From: Paracoccaceae bacterium | GTDB lineage: Bacteria; Pseudomonadota; Alphaproteobacteria; Rhodospirillales; Rhodospirillaceae | Reading direction: 5' to 3' | NCBI GenBank assembly: GCA_020446775.1 | Contig: JAGREB010000005.1 | Span: 1 to 32,577, forward strand | DNA length: 32,577 nucleotides | Shown here: positions 25,104 to 32,577 of the stretch, piece after piece | Numbering within the stretch: position 1 is the stretch's first letter | How the letters are laid out: the number at the start of each line of letters is the position of its first letter | Position numbers and translations under genes: made by a program | The notes under the pieces: model-generated | The model's database searches: none | The model's input: the letters and a program-made list of their open reading frames with translations, nothing else | Told to the model about the DNA's origin: nothing

Positions 25104-26021
25104 ATGGCCAACCTTGGACCAGCGTCGGCTGGCGGCAAGATTGTGGTGATTGCCATTGCCGTCGTCGGCATCGCCGCGTCTGTCATTGCCAGCCGCTCGA
25201 TTGCCGAAAGCGCACGCGTCGCTCGGATCGCCGCAGCGGAACAAGAAGTCGCACGTCAGACCGCGACGTTCGAACTCCTGCTCAAGTCCTCGCGCGGCGC
25301 TATGCAAAACCTGGCCACGTTGTTCAACGGATCGGGCCGTGTTTCGGCCGAAGAGTTTACCGGGACGATCGAGGCGCTGCGCGCGCGGTCCGACGCGCTG
25401 TTTCCCGATGAGATGGGCTTCGTGACCAAATCGACCCCCGAAAGCTGTGAAACCGACGACGGTTGCTGGCTGGTGTCCTATTCGACCGCCGAAGACGGAT
25501 TATTGAAACCGGGCGCCGATCTGTCGCGCTTTGCGCCGACGGCGACCACGATCCAAGCTGCGCTCAACGATCAGAACGTCATGAAGATCGGCAGCGTCTA
25601 TAGGGAAGCCGACGGTGCGCCGCGTTCGTTCCTCGCGGTGACCATCAAGAACACGCGCCAGTTCGGTGTTCTTCTCAGCGAAGTCGATTATGATCGTGTC
25701 GTCGGCGAACTCGAGCGCCAATGGCTGCCCGAGGGATTGAATTTGCGCGTTATGGCGCGTTTTGACGACGGTACCGGCGGCATGAGCGATGCCCAAGACG
25801 TGTACGGAGATCCACCGGTTCCCGATGATGGTCAGACGGCGCTCGAAACGTCGTTGGCCCTCGACCACGCCGAATTTTCATTGACCTGGACGGTGGCGCC
25901 GTCGTTCAGGGCTTCGGTCGGGCCGTCCAGTTCCGATGTGATTCTTTTTGGCGGGATCGTCATGTCGCTCCTTGTCGCCGTCCTGGCCGGAAAACGCATC
26001 ACCTCAAACCGTCAATCTTGA
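25104..26021 (+). CDS. Membrane-anchored CHASE-like sensor protein lacking an output domain
   Basis: A 305-residue protein with a transmembrane helix near residues 12-32, a periplasmic domain of about 240 residues, a second helix near 278-297, and then only eight cytoplasmic residues (RITSNRQS). The periplasmic part resembles a CHASE domain: SRGAMQNLATLFNGSGRVSAEEF and the following ALRARSDALFPDEMGFVTK match the CHASE pattern of a helix, a short turn ending VSxEEF, and a strand. Two cysteines, C115 and C121, could form a loop disulfide. CHASE domains normally feed kinase, cyclase or GGDEF outputs, but none is present. GGGGGAG precedes ATG 25104. The PAS-type gene begins 43 bases downstream, suggesting a split sensor (inference). 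Confidence 0.8.
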   Translation: MANLGPASAGGKIVVIAIAVVGIAASVIASRSIAESARVARIAAAEQEVARQTATFELLLKSSRGAMQNLATLFNGSGRVSAEEFTGTIEALRARSDALFPDEMGFVTKSTPESCETDDGCWLVSYSTAEDGLLKPGADLSRFAPTATTIQAALNDQNVMKIGSVYREADGAPRSFLAVTIKNTRQFGVLLSEVDYDRVVGELERQWLPEGLNLRVMARFDDGTGGMSDAQDVYGDPPVPDDGQTALETSLALDHAEFSLTWTVAPSFRASVGPSSSDVILFGGIVMSLLVAVLAGKRITSNRQS

Positions 26022-26064
26022 TTTGCGGACGGTCTCGGAACCGAAAGGCGAAGTAATACAAATC

Positions 26065-26604
26065 ATGAACCCGGCGCGACGCGACGATGTGGATGACGAA
26101 CTCGTCGGTTCATTTTGGGACTATTGGGCGGGCCTGCCACGGCAGGGCCTGATCCCCAGTATTTCCGATTATCTCGACCGCGTTCCCGCAAAGCTTCAAC
26201 CGGCCGTGGCGATCATCGATGCCTATAGCCCGACAGAGTTCAAAGTCAGATTATTCGGGACTGCGCTTGTCGAATTGCTGGGCAAGGAATTGACCGGCGG
26301 CGCGCCCCTCGACATGTACGCCGAAGCGTTCAAAGCCAAGGCGTGCGAAGTCGCCTGGGAATCGGCGAACCGGCCTTGCGGTTATCTGTGTATTCGCCGG
26401 TACCGGAACCACGCCGGCGTCGTCGTGGACGCGCCGGGCATCTCGCTGCCGGTGGACGGCGGCCGTACGCACCGTCAGACCATGTTGAATTTCACCAGCT
26501 TGTATGGCGCGCAAAGTCGGAAGACAGACGCCGACGGCCTTGACGTGATCGAAGCGTTAACCGTGACAGCCTGGATCGACGTCGGCGCCGGAATCCCGTC
26601 CTGA
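26065..26604 (+). CDS. PAS_5-like domain protein (copy 1)
   Basis: A 179-residue soluble protein consisting almost wholly of one PAS-like domain. The family signs are FWDYWAGLPRQGLIPSISDYLD (about 15-35), AVAIIDAYSPTEFKVRLFGTALVELLGKELTG (52-82) and a C-terminal WIDVGAGIPS. This matches the PAS_5 pattern of short, stand-alone proteins common in alphaproteobacteria, whose ligand and partner are mostly unknown. It contains NRPCGYLC with a CxxxC pair near residue 110, which its paralogue at 26813 also keeps. ATG 26065 is the first start after the CHASE gene; the ribosome site is weak, so coupling with the upstream gene is possible. Confidence 0.82.
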   Translation: MNPARRDDVDDELVGSFWDYWAGLPRQGLIPSISDYLDRVPAKLQPAVAIIDAYSPTEFKVRLFGTALVELLGKELTGGAPLDMYAEAFKAKACEVAWESANRPCGYLCIRRYRNHAGVVVDAPGISLPVDGGRTHRQTMLNFTSLYGAQSRKTDADGLDVIEALTVTAWIDVGAGIPS

Positions 26605-26812
26605 ACGGCGCCGCGCCGCGGGTACCGCCGTCGAGCCGGGTCGGCCTTACATATCAATACGTTAGCTAATCTGATTACGCCCTTGAACCGCCTGATTTCA
26701 TGCAGGTTTTCCTCTGTTGCGTGCAGGTTAGCGCTTGCGTTGTCCCCGCAAACGGAGTATTTAGTTTTGAATCGAAACAATATATTCGAAGGCCCGCTTC
26801 GGTTTTCCCCAC

Positions 26813-27403
26813 ATGGCGCCAGACGGATTTCTTGTGAACGAGCAGCAAGCCGAATGCGATGCGGCCAGCGCTCCGCCGTTGCCGGACGTGTTCGACCCGC
26901 TGGTCAACGCGTTTTGGGCGTATTGGGTTTCGCTCCCCAAGCAAGGCGCGGTGCCGCACCTCTCCGACTATCTCGACCGCGTGCCGCCCAACCTCCAGCC
27001 GACCGTCGCCATCGTCGACGTTTATTCGCCGGTCGACATGAGGGTTCGCTTGTTCGGGACGGCTCTGGTCGATCTGATCGCGGTCGAGTTGACCGGCCGG
27101 GAAGCGCTGTCGATTTATGCGCCGGAATCGCATGCGGCCGCAGGCTCGATGGCATGGGAAGCCGTCAATCGGCCTTGCGGATACCTGTGTAAACGTCACT
27201 TTCGCAGTCACGCTGGAATGATGGTAACCGCGCCCGGCATCGCCTTGCCGGTTGAAAGCAATCGTTTCGAGTGCCGTACCGTGATCAATTTCACGAATCT
27301 TTCCCAAGCGGTCATGTCGCTGGGTGCCGAGCCGAAGCTTCAAGTCGTGCACGACATCGAGCATGTCGGTTGGATCGACATCGGGGCCGGCACTCCGAAT
27401 TGA
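26813..27403 (+). CDS. PAS_5-like domain protein (copy 2)
   Basis: A 196-residue protein that is a clear paralogue of the preceding one. Matching blocks are FWAYWVSLPKQGAVPHLSDYLD, VRLFGTALVDLIAVELTG, the NRPCGYLC stretch with the CxxxC pair, SHAGMMVTAPGIALPVE and WIDIGAGTPN. By eye about half of the aligned residues agree with very few gaps, so the two genes come from a tandem duplication. Copy 2 has a slightly longer N-terminus. ATG 26813 lacks a good ribosome site; GTG 26834 in the same frame is an alternative. The 208 bases between the copies contain two TGCAGGTT copies 24-30 bases apart and AT-richer sequence, so copy 2 may have its own promoter. Confidence 0.82.
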   Translation: MAPDGFLVNEQQAECDAASAPPLPDVFDPLVNAFWAYWVSLPKQGAVPHLSDYLDRVPPNLQPTVAIVDVYSPVDMRVRLFGTALVDLIAVELTGREALSIYAPESHAAAGSMAWEAVNRPCGYLCKRHFRSHAGMMVTAPGIALPVESNRFECRTVINFTNLSQAVMSLGAEPKLQVVHDIEHVGWIDIGAGTPN

Positions 27404-27538
27404 CCGGCGGCCCTTTCGGTTCGTGTCTTATCGATATTCCACTCTCAACGGCTAGCGCTTAATCGCTTTTGAGACCTATGATGCGCCTCCATGACCGGAG
27501 AGGATTGCGCGGCGGCTTTCCGCGTACGACGTTTGCCC

Positions 27539-27877
27539 ATGAAATACAGACAACGATTTACGTTCGCCGTTGCCGTTCTGGCCGCTTTAGCTGCCGTGAG
27601 TGTGGCCGGTCCGAGCCGGGCGCAAGAAAGCGCACTCATCAGCGGCCATGATTTTGCCGAGCGCTATTGCGCGGGATGCCATGCCATCGGCACGACCGGG
27701 GCAAGCCCGCTGCCCGATGCGCCGCCGTTTCGTACGCTGCATCAGCGTTATCCGGTCGACAATCTTGCCGAAGCTTTGGCGGAAGGGATCATTACCGGCC
27801 ATCCTGAAATGCCGAGGTTCGCCGTCGACCCCCGCCAGATCGACGCCTTCATCGCCTATTTGCGCTCGCTCGATTGA
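27539..27877 (+). CDS. Exported small monohaem cytochrome c
   Basis: A 112-residue protein with a signal peptide (KYRQRFTFAVAVLAALAAVSVAGPSRAQ, cleavage after RAQ). The haem site is CAGCH, after AERY. GHPEMPRFAVDPRQIDAFIAYLRSL supplies the distal Met and the last helix of a class I cytochrome c. The mature domain of about 84 residues is at the small end. It is not closely related to the cytochrome at 21207, which has a longer insertion. ATG 27539 has a weak ribosome site; ATG 27491 would add 16 residues before the signal peptide and is less likely. Role: periplasmic electron carrier, partner unknown. Confidence 0.87.
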   Translation: MKYRQRFTFAVAVLAALAAVSVAGPSRAQESALISGHDFAERYCAGCHAIGTTGASPLPDAPPFRTLHQRYPVDNLAEALAEGIITGHPEMPRFAVDPRQIDAFIAYLRSLD

Positions 27878-27883
27878 TTTTGC

Positions 27884-27901
27884 GAACCGCTGCTCCGGTT
27901 C
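27884..27901 (+). terminator. Possible weak hairpin after the small cytochrome c gene
   Basis: GAACCG, six-base loop, CGGTTC forms a short perfect stem seven bases after the stop codon. Only a short TTC follows, so efficient termination is doubtful. Confidence 0.3.
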
Positions 27902-28008
27902 TTCGTCTCGGCATGTTCGAATTGACGCATGCTGAAAGCGACATCATTGTCCCCGGGCGCAACAAGCGATGAGCACTGCCCCATGCACAACATCCGAGAT
28001 CGCATTAA

Positions 28009-28290
28009 ATGACCGCCGTTGATTTGATTTCGACCGAGCAAAGCCTGGTGATCGATGTCTGCGAAGATGCCGAGGAGGCCGAGCGCGTTCGCAAGGTACG
28101 CCATGATTCAGGCTATTCGGTCTTTGCCGTGATTGGGTGCCGCAAATCCGACATCGTGTCCGTCAAACGCAGCTCTTATGGAAAACTCTTGCCGAGCAAG
28201 ATTTTCACCAACGACAAGCACCCATGGCTTGTCATTTCCGTCTATGGGCACATGCCGACGAAGGTGTCCGTCGATTTCGACGAACACTAG
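28009..28290 (+). CDS. Orphan 93-residue hypothetical protein
   Basis: A small protein with no family I recognise. It has an acidic helix (CEDAEEAERVRKVRHDS), a strand-like segment (GYSVFAVIGCRKSDIVSVKRSSYGK) and a second hydrophobic strand (PWLVISVYGH). Two Cys are present but not in a metal-binding spacing. No signal peptide or membrane segment is seen. The ribosome site is weak (GAGATCGC). It lies between the small cytochrome and the convergent SDR gene. Third-position GC use seems compatible with a real gene, but it could be spurious. Confidence 0.55.
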   Translation: MTAVDLISTEQSLVIDVCEDAEEAERVRKVRHDSGYSVFAVIGCRKSDIVSVKRSSYGKLLPSKIFTNDKHPWLVISVYGHMPTKVSVDFDEH

Positions 28291-28317
28291 GTCCGAGGCG
28301 CCAAAGGCCCCGGTAAA

Positions 28318-29223
28318 TCAGGGTTGCTCGCCCATCGGGAAGGCGAAATATCCGTCCATCGATCCGTTCGGGCCGCTATGCAGGAAGAAGTCCAGCAGCA
28401 ACGGATTGCCCGGCGCGGCGGCGTATTTCGATAGGTCGGTGATACCGCGGCTTGCCAGCAGTTCGTCGTCGATGAAGAAATTTCCGGTGCAGTCCCGCGC
28501 CGGGCTGGTGAGAATCAAATAGGCTGCGTCGGCGACGATGTCGGTCGTCCGGCAGTGCTTCAGGATCGACTTGCCGCCAAGTTCATATTCGATTGCCGCC
28601 GTCGCGATGGCGGTGCGCGGCCATAACGCGTTTACGGCAACGCCTTTCGCCTTGAATTCCGCCGCCATGCCCAGCACGCACATGCTCATGCCATATTTCG
28701 CCATGGCGTAGGCGACCGTCGGCGCGAACCATTTCGGGTCCATGTCGAGCGGCGGCGACAAGTTGAGAATGTGCGGATTTTCTGCCTTCAATAAATGCGG
28801 CAGGCATTTTTGCGAACACATGAACGTGCCGCGCGCGTTGACCGCATGCATGAGATCGTAGCGTTTCATCGGCGTTTTGAGGGTGCCGGCGATATGCACG
28901 GCGCTCGCGTTGTTGATCAGGATGTCGATCCCGCCGAATGTTTCGACCGTTTTGGCGACGGCGGCATCTACGTGTTCGTCGTTGCGAATGTCGACTTGAA
29001 TCGGCAATCCCTTACCGCCTGCGGCGTCGATTTCTTTCGCCGCCGTGAAAATGGTTCCTTCAAGCTTCGGGTGAGGATCTGCCGTCTTTGCCGCGATCAC
29101 GACATTAGCGCCGTCGCCGGCCGCGCGTTTTCCGATCGCCAACCCGATCCCGCGGCTGCCGCCGGTAATGAACAACGTCTTGCCTTTAAGCGTAGATGGC
29201 GAGGGGGCCATGGCTGCGTCCAT
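28318..29223 (-). CDS. Short-chain dehydrogenase/reductase (HSDL2-like)
   Basis: A 301-residue classical SDR. The cofactor motif TGGSRGIG is at residues 20-27, NNAS at 104-107, a catalytic-type Ser at 156 (NLSPP), and YAMAK at 172-176 supplies the catalytic Tyr and Lys. The NxS text ILNLSPPLDMDPKWF and the extended C-terminus (DLSKYAAAPG...) resemble hydroxysteroid dehydrogenase-like protein 2 and its bacterial homologues, whose substrates are uncertain. ATG 29223 is used; ATG 29211 is an alternative and neither has a good ribosome site. It is divergent from the copper genes, with 148 bases between holding both promoters. Confidence 0.9.
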   Translation of the reverse strand: MDAAMAPSPSTLKGKTLFITGGSRGIGLAIGKRAAGDGANVVIAAKTADPHPKLEGTIFTAAKEIDAAGGKGLPIQVDIRNDEHVDAAVAKTVETFGGIDILINNASAVHIAGTLKTPMKRYDLMHAVNARGTFMCSQKCLPHLLKAENPHILNLSPPLDMDPKWFAPTVAYAMAKYGMSMCVLGMAAEFKAKGVAVNALWPRTAIATAAIEYELGGKSILKHCRTTDIVADAAYLILTSPARDCTGNFFIDDELLASRGITDLSKYAAAPGNPLLLDFFLHSGPNGSMDGYFAFPMGEQP

Positions 29224-29371
29224 TCAATTTGTTGAAATCGGCGATGAATCCGCGGGCATCGAGCATAGGTTCTCGCATTTGGGGCGGTCAATCTCCGCAA
29301 CTTAGCCTAGTGGTTGTCAGTCCATTTCGAAAGAATTACAGTGCATCATTCGGATGCCGGAGTAGACGGAC
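29224..29371. promoter_or_regulatory. Divergent promoter region between the SDR and the copper operon
   Basis: This 148-base gap must hold promoters for both the reverse SDR and the forward copper genes. I looked for a CueR/MerR-type dyad and saw none, and no clear -35/-10 pair is convincing. The call rests on gene orientation only. Confidence 0.4.
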
Positions 29372-29791
29372 GTGGCGCGCCTTCTTCCTTTGAAAAAATG
29401 GATTGCCCGTTTGGTCGCGATTGCCGTCATCGTGTCGGCGGCGATTCCCGCGCAAAGTCATTTCGCTTATGCCGCGGATCCGGGTAACACGGATCCTGCC
29501 GGGGTCATTCCCTGTCACCAATCTGCATCCACATCCGACTCCCTGGCGGGGAAGACGGGCTTATCTGGTGCGCAATGCCAGTCGTTCTGCGCCAGCGCGT
29601 CGCTCACGGATGCCGGTTCGCTCGGACCGCGTTTCGAAAAACTTTCCTGCGCGCACGACTTCGCTTCAATCGCGGCGGTCCGCGATTTGCCGCCGCGCGC
29701 GACGGCCGCACAGCTTGCCGATCCCTCGCGTTTACGCGAACGCTCGCGCCCGCCTTCACTGATCGCACGCAATCACCGACTCCTGATTTAG
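29372..29791 (+). CDS. Secreted cysteine-containing hypothetical protein of a copper locus
   Basis: A 139-residue protein starting at GTG, with GGAG eight bases upstream. A signal peptide is evident (KKWIARLVAIAVIVSAAIPAQSHFAYA, cleavage after AYA). The mature part has four Cys, in IPCHQS, AQCQSFC and KLSCAHD, two of them next to His, which would suit binding of copper or another soft metal. The C-terminal third is basic and low in order. Small secreted proteins of this kind often head heavy-metal efflux operons in proteobacteria, and here a TolC-type lipoprotein and a multicopper oxidase follow on the same strand. No named family is recognised. Confidence 0.68.
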   Translation: MARLLPLKKWIARLVAIAVIVSAAIPAQSHFAYAADPGNTDPAGVIPCHQSASTSDSLAGKTGLSGAQCQSFCASASLTDAGSLGPRFEKLSCAHDFASIAAVRDLPPRATAAQLADPSRLRERSRPPSLIARNHRLLI

Positions 29792-29872
29792 GTCCCGCTT
29801 GGCCCGCAGTTCGCGGGCTCGATCCAAGTGACTTGAGCTTGGATACCGTTGACCTATTCGGAGTCGGGACAA

Positions 29873-31261
29873 GTGCCACGCTTAATATTTTTATCCCTTA
29901 AACGGTTGATTCTCTCGGGCTGCGCCGCCGTTGCTTTGTCGGCTTGCGCGGCAACGGTCGATCAGTCCGGCACCTTCGCCGACTTGTCGGCATCGGTCGG
30001 AGACCGCGCCGGCGGCGAACTGGCGTGGCGTAAAGACTCCGGCGCGGCCGCGCAGATCGATACGCGCATCGCCGAGCTTTTGGCGGCCCCGTTGACGCTC
30101 GACGGCGCGGTGCAATTGACATTGCTGGCGAATGGCGACCTTCAAGCCCGCTTCGCCGACCTCGGCATGGCCAAAGCCGACCTGGTAGCGGCGGGGTTGA
30201 TCGAAAATCCGGTGCTCGATGTCAGCGTGCGCGCGACCGATCACCTCGCGGTTCTCGAATTCGGAATCTTTCAAAATCTGCTCGACGTGTTGATGCGCCC
30301 GAGCCGCGAAAAAGTCGCCGATGCGGCCTATCGCGCCGAAGCATCGGCCGTCGCGCAGGACGTCGTTTCCGCTGTCGGCGAGACGCGCCGTAGTTATTTT
30401 GCCCTCCTCGGCGCGCGTAACGCGGCCGCGGTCCTTGACGAAGTGCGCAGCGCCGCTGAAGCCTCATCGGAGCTGGCCGCGCAATTCCACGCCGCCGGGA
30501 ATATTTCCGATCTCGAACTGGCCGAGGAGCAGGCGTCCTATCAGGATGCGTTGATCGCCGCCGACATGGCCCGGATTCACGCGGCCGAAGCCGAGCGAGA
30601 TTTTAATCATGCCGTCGGATCACCCGAAGCGGCGGCGCAGGTCGGTGAAACCTTGCCGGCGCCACCTCCGGCCGCGATGGCCGCCGCCGATTTTGACTCC
30701 GCGCTTGCGCATCGGCTCGATCTGGCGGCAGCCCGGCGCGGCGTGGACGCAGCGGTGGCGGAACTGAAGCACGTCACTGACTATCGTTTGTGGCAGCAGC
30801 TTGAAATCGGCGCGGCCGTCGAGCGCGAGGACGATGGTGAATGGACGGCAGGACCGGCGTTCGCGCTTTCCCTGCCGCTGTTCAACCAGGGCCAGCCGGA
30901 GGTCGCGCGCTCGGCCATGGCGGTTCTGAAGGCCGAAAATCAGGTGAAGGCTCTCGAAGGATCGATCCGCGCCGAGGTACGGGCCGCCCGCACCAAGGTC
31001 GACGTCATGAGTGAACTGCTAGGGCGATATACGGCCAAGGTATTGCCGCTCAAAGCCGAGATCGTTCGCCTCAAGCAGCGCGAATATAACTTCATGCTGG
31101 TTGGCGCATTCGAGCTGCTGATCGCGAAGCGCGAGGAAGGCGAAGCCTATCATCAATACATCGAGGCCCTGGGCGAATATTGGCGGGCACGGGTCGATCT
31201 GCTCGACGCCATGGGCGGCGGTCCGATGAAGGTTGGGACATCGACGGGAGGGCCGGCATGA
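29873..31261 (+). CDS. TolC-type outer membrane efflux lipoprotein (CzcC/CusC-like)
   Basis: A 462-residue outer-membrane factor. A lipoprotein signal runs from GTG 29873 to the lipobox (ALSAC), with the Cys as lipid-attachment site; TTG 29849 would only lengthen the signal. The body has two similar coiled-coil halves. QFHAAGNISDLELAEEQASYQDA (first half) and LPLFNQGQPEVARSAMAVLKAENQ (second half) are hallmark OMF segments. Such proteins form the outer-membrane exit duct of metal or drug efflux pumps. The last bases ATGA overlap with the start of the multicopper oxidase gene (4-base overlap), so translation is coupled, favouring copper as substrate (inference). No RND or adaptor gene is in the window; it may lie downstream. 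Confidence 0.9.
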   Translation: MPRLIFLSLKRLILSGCAAVALSACAATVDQSGTFADLSASVGDRAGGELAWRKDSGAAAQIDTRIAELLAAPLTLDGAVQLTLLANGDLQARFADLGMAKADLVAAGLIENPVLDVSVRATDHLAVLEFGIFQNLLDVLMRPSREKVADAAYRAEASAVAQDVVSAVGETRRSYFALLGARNAAAVLDEVRSAAEASSELAAQFHAAGNISDLELAEEQASYQDALIAADMARIHAAEAERDFNHAVGSPEAAAQVGETLPAPPPAAMAAADFDSALAHRLDLAAARRGVDAAVAELKHVTDYRLWQQLEIGAAVEREDDGEWTAGPAFALSLPLFNQGQPEVARSAMAVLKAENQVKALEGSIRAEVRAARTKVDVMSELLGRYTAKVLPLKAEIVRLKQREYNFMLVGAFELLIAKREEGEAYHQYIEALGEYWRARVDLLDAMGGGPMKVGTSTGGPA

Positions 31262-32577
31262 ATCGCGCGCGCCGCAACTTGTTTTCTTCGACACTCGCCG
31301 GTCTCGGCGGGCTGGTTTTGGGCTGGCGCGAAGCGGCGGCCCAGGACGCATCCACGACTTTTTCCGAAAGCGCTGCCGCGCCGCGCGGATATGTTCCGGT
31401 GCGGACACTCAACGGCGCAACCTTGCCGTACGTGATGAAGGACGGGATCAAGGAGTTTCACTTGATCGCCGAGGAATTCGATCACGAATTTGCTCCCGGC
31501 ACGACGGCAAAATGCTGGGGTTACAACGGGCGTTCGCCGGGCCCGACCATCGAAGCCGTCGAAGGCGACCGCGTGCGGATTCTGGTGACCAACAGATTGA
31601 AGGAGCACACCAGCATCCACTGGCATGGACTCCTGCTGCCGAGCGGTATGGACGGCGTCAGCGGACTCAGTCAGAAGCCGATCATGCCGGGCGAAACCTA
31701 TGCTTATGAATTCACGCTGCGCCAGCACGGCAGCCACATGTACCATCCGCATGCCGATGAGATGATCCAGCTCGCGTTCGGCATGATGGGGATGTTCATT
31801 ATCCATCCCAAGGACGGAGAAAAAGCCGCGATCGACCGCGATTACGCCATCATGCTGCACAATTGGGCGGTGCATCCCGGCACCTACCGCCCCGATCCTT
31901 TGGTCATGACCGAGTTCGATCTTTGGACGATGAACTCGAAGGTGTTTCCGGCTATCGAACCTTTGGTGGCGCGCACCGGCGAACGCGTGCGGATAAGGCT
32001 CGCCAACGTGTCGATGTGGAATCATCCGATCCATGTGCACGGCGTGCAGTTTCAGGTCACCGGCGGTGACGGCGGGCGTTGGCCCGAGGCGCAATGGCGC
32101 AACGAAGTCACCGAGGTGGTCGGCGTTGGGCAGATTCGCGATATTGAATTCGTCGCCGTGCCTGGTGACTGGGCGATGCATTGCCACATGTCACACCACA
32201 CGATGAACGCCATGGGCCACGGCATACCCAATGTGATCGGTGTCGACCAAAGCGGTGTCGCGCGCAAGATCGCGGCGCTGCTGCCGGGGTACATGGCGAT
32301 GGGCCAAAACGGCATGGCCGAGCATCAAGACCACAGCGCGCACATGGCGGGTCCGAAGAACACCTTGCCGATGATGATGGGCGTCGGGCCGCACGGAAAT
32401 CTGGAAATGGGCGGCATGTTCACCGTCGTGAAAGTTCGCGATGACCTTGCCCCTGGCGACTACGGCGATCCCGGCTGGTATGCGAATCCGCCCGGAACTG
32501 CCGCCTATAGAGTTTCCGGCGATTCGCCATCCTCGGGCCGTGCCGGCCACACGCAGCATCAACACATGGATCACGAC
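31258..32577 (+). CDS. Tat-exported two-domain multicopper oxidase, 3'-truncated by window edge
   Basis: At least 440 residues and open at the window end. A Tat-like signal (RRNLFSS, Arg5-Arg6, then a hydrophobic stretch) directs export after folding with copper. All four copper-site clusters are present: HWH at 121-123, HMYHPH at 160-165, HPIHVHG at 256-262, and HCHMSHH at 308-314 with Met319 as likely axial ligand of the type 1 copper. Only about 90 residues separate the second and third clusters, so there is no middle cupredoxin domain. The first domain lacks a Cys ligand, so type 1 copper is in domain 2 only. Residues about 345-385 are rich in Met and His. It probably oxidises Cu(I) in the periplasm. 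Confidence 0.92.
   Translation, partial: MNRARRNLFSSTLAGLGGLVLGWREAAAQDASTTFSESAAAPRGYVPVRTLNGATLPYVMKDGIKEFHLIAEEFDHEFAPGTTAKCWGYNGRSPGPTIEAVEGDRVRILVTNRLKEHTSIHWHGLLLPSGMDGVSGLSQKPIMPGETYAYEFTLRQHGSHMYHPHADEMIQLAFGMMGMFIIHPKDGEKAAIDRDYAIMLHNWAVHPGTYRPDPLVMTEFDLWTMNSKVFPAIEPLVARTGERVRIRLANVSMWNHPIHVHGVQFQVTGGDGGRWPEAQWRNEVTEVVGVGQIRDIEFVAVPGDWAMHCHMSHHTMNAMGHGIPNVIGVDQSGVARKIAALLPGYMAMGQNGMAEHQDHSAHMAGPKNTLPMMMGVGPHGNLEMGGMFTVVKVRDDLAPGDYGDPGWYANPPGTAAYRVSGDSPSSGRAGHTQHQHMDHD

Noticed and set aside
29224-29371. CueR or CopY-like operator upstream of the copper genes
   Set aside because: I found no convincing dyad or conserved spacing by eye.

Overview
This is a GC-rich stretch (roughly 60 percent or more by eye) of what looks like an alphaproteobacterial chromosome. 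The indications are a TRAP permease, several quinone-reductase-like MDR enzymes, PAS_5-type proteins, small class I cytochromes c, and intergenic palindromes of a kind often mis-translated in such genomes. The genus cannot be told from the sequence. I see no phage, transposase, integrase, CRISPR, rRNA or tRNA signal. Genes are tightly packed and no gap without a gene exceeds about 210 bases.

Left part (1-11083), metabolic. A TRAP large permease cut by the window edge is followed by a VAO-fold FAD-linked oxidase. A reverse-strand protein of unknown function ends in two FliM/CheZ-like CheY-docking-type peptides. Next come a tandem pair of duplicated MDR reductases, a small secreted DUF6491-like protein with a clear terminator, a MarC-family membrane protein, an RraA/HMG-aldolase-fold protein that has lost its signature arginine, a third MDR enzyme, two membrane proteins with overlapping ends (the second DUF3667-like), and a reverse-strand ureidoglycolate lyase family protein.

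Middle part (11234-20523). A CaCA-type sodium/calcium antiporter and a P2A calcium ATPase overlap by 11 bases and look like one calcium-export unit. They are followed by a protein made of two fused alpha/beta-hydrolase domains, both lacking the serine nucleophile, and a four-or-more-helix membrane protein. On the reverse strand lie a large secreted protein of unknown function (745 residues) and an RluA-family pseudouridine synthase.

Right part (20680-32577). A host-attachment-family protein converges on a reverse operon of three exported proteins: a 14-blade WD40 protein, an amidohydrolase and a monohaem cytochrome c. Then come a membrane-anchored CHASE-like sensor without any output domain, two duplicated PAS_5-like proteins, another small cytochrome c, an orphan 93-residue protein and a reverse SDR. 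Last is the start of a copper-handling operon: a Cys-containing secreted protein, a TolC-like outer-membrane lipoprotein and a Tat-exported two-domain multicopper oxidase that runs off the window end.

The strongest candidates for new biology are the exported WD40/amidohydrolase/cytochrome operon, the output-less CHASE protein next to paired PAS_5 proteins, the nucleophile-less double hydrolase, and the protein with tandem CheY-docking-like tails. All functional links are inferred from gene order and motifs only.
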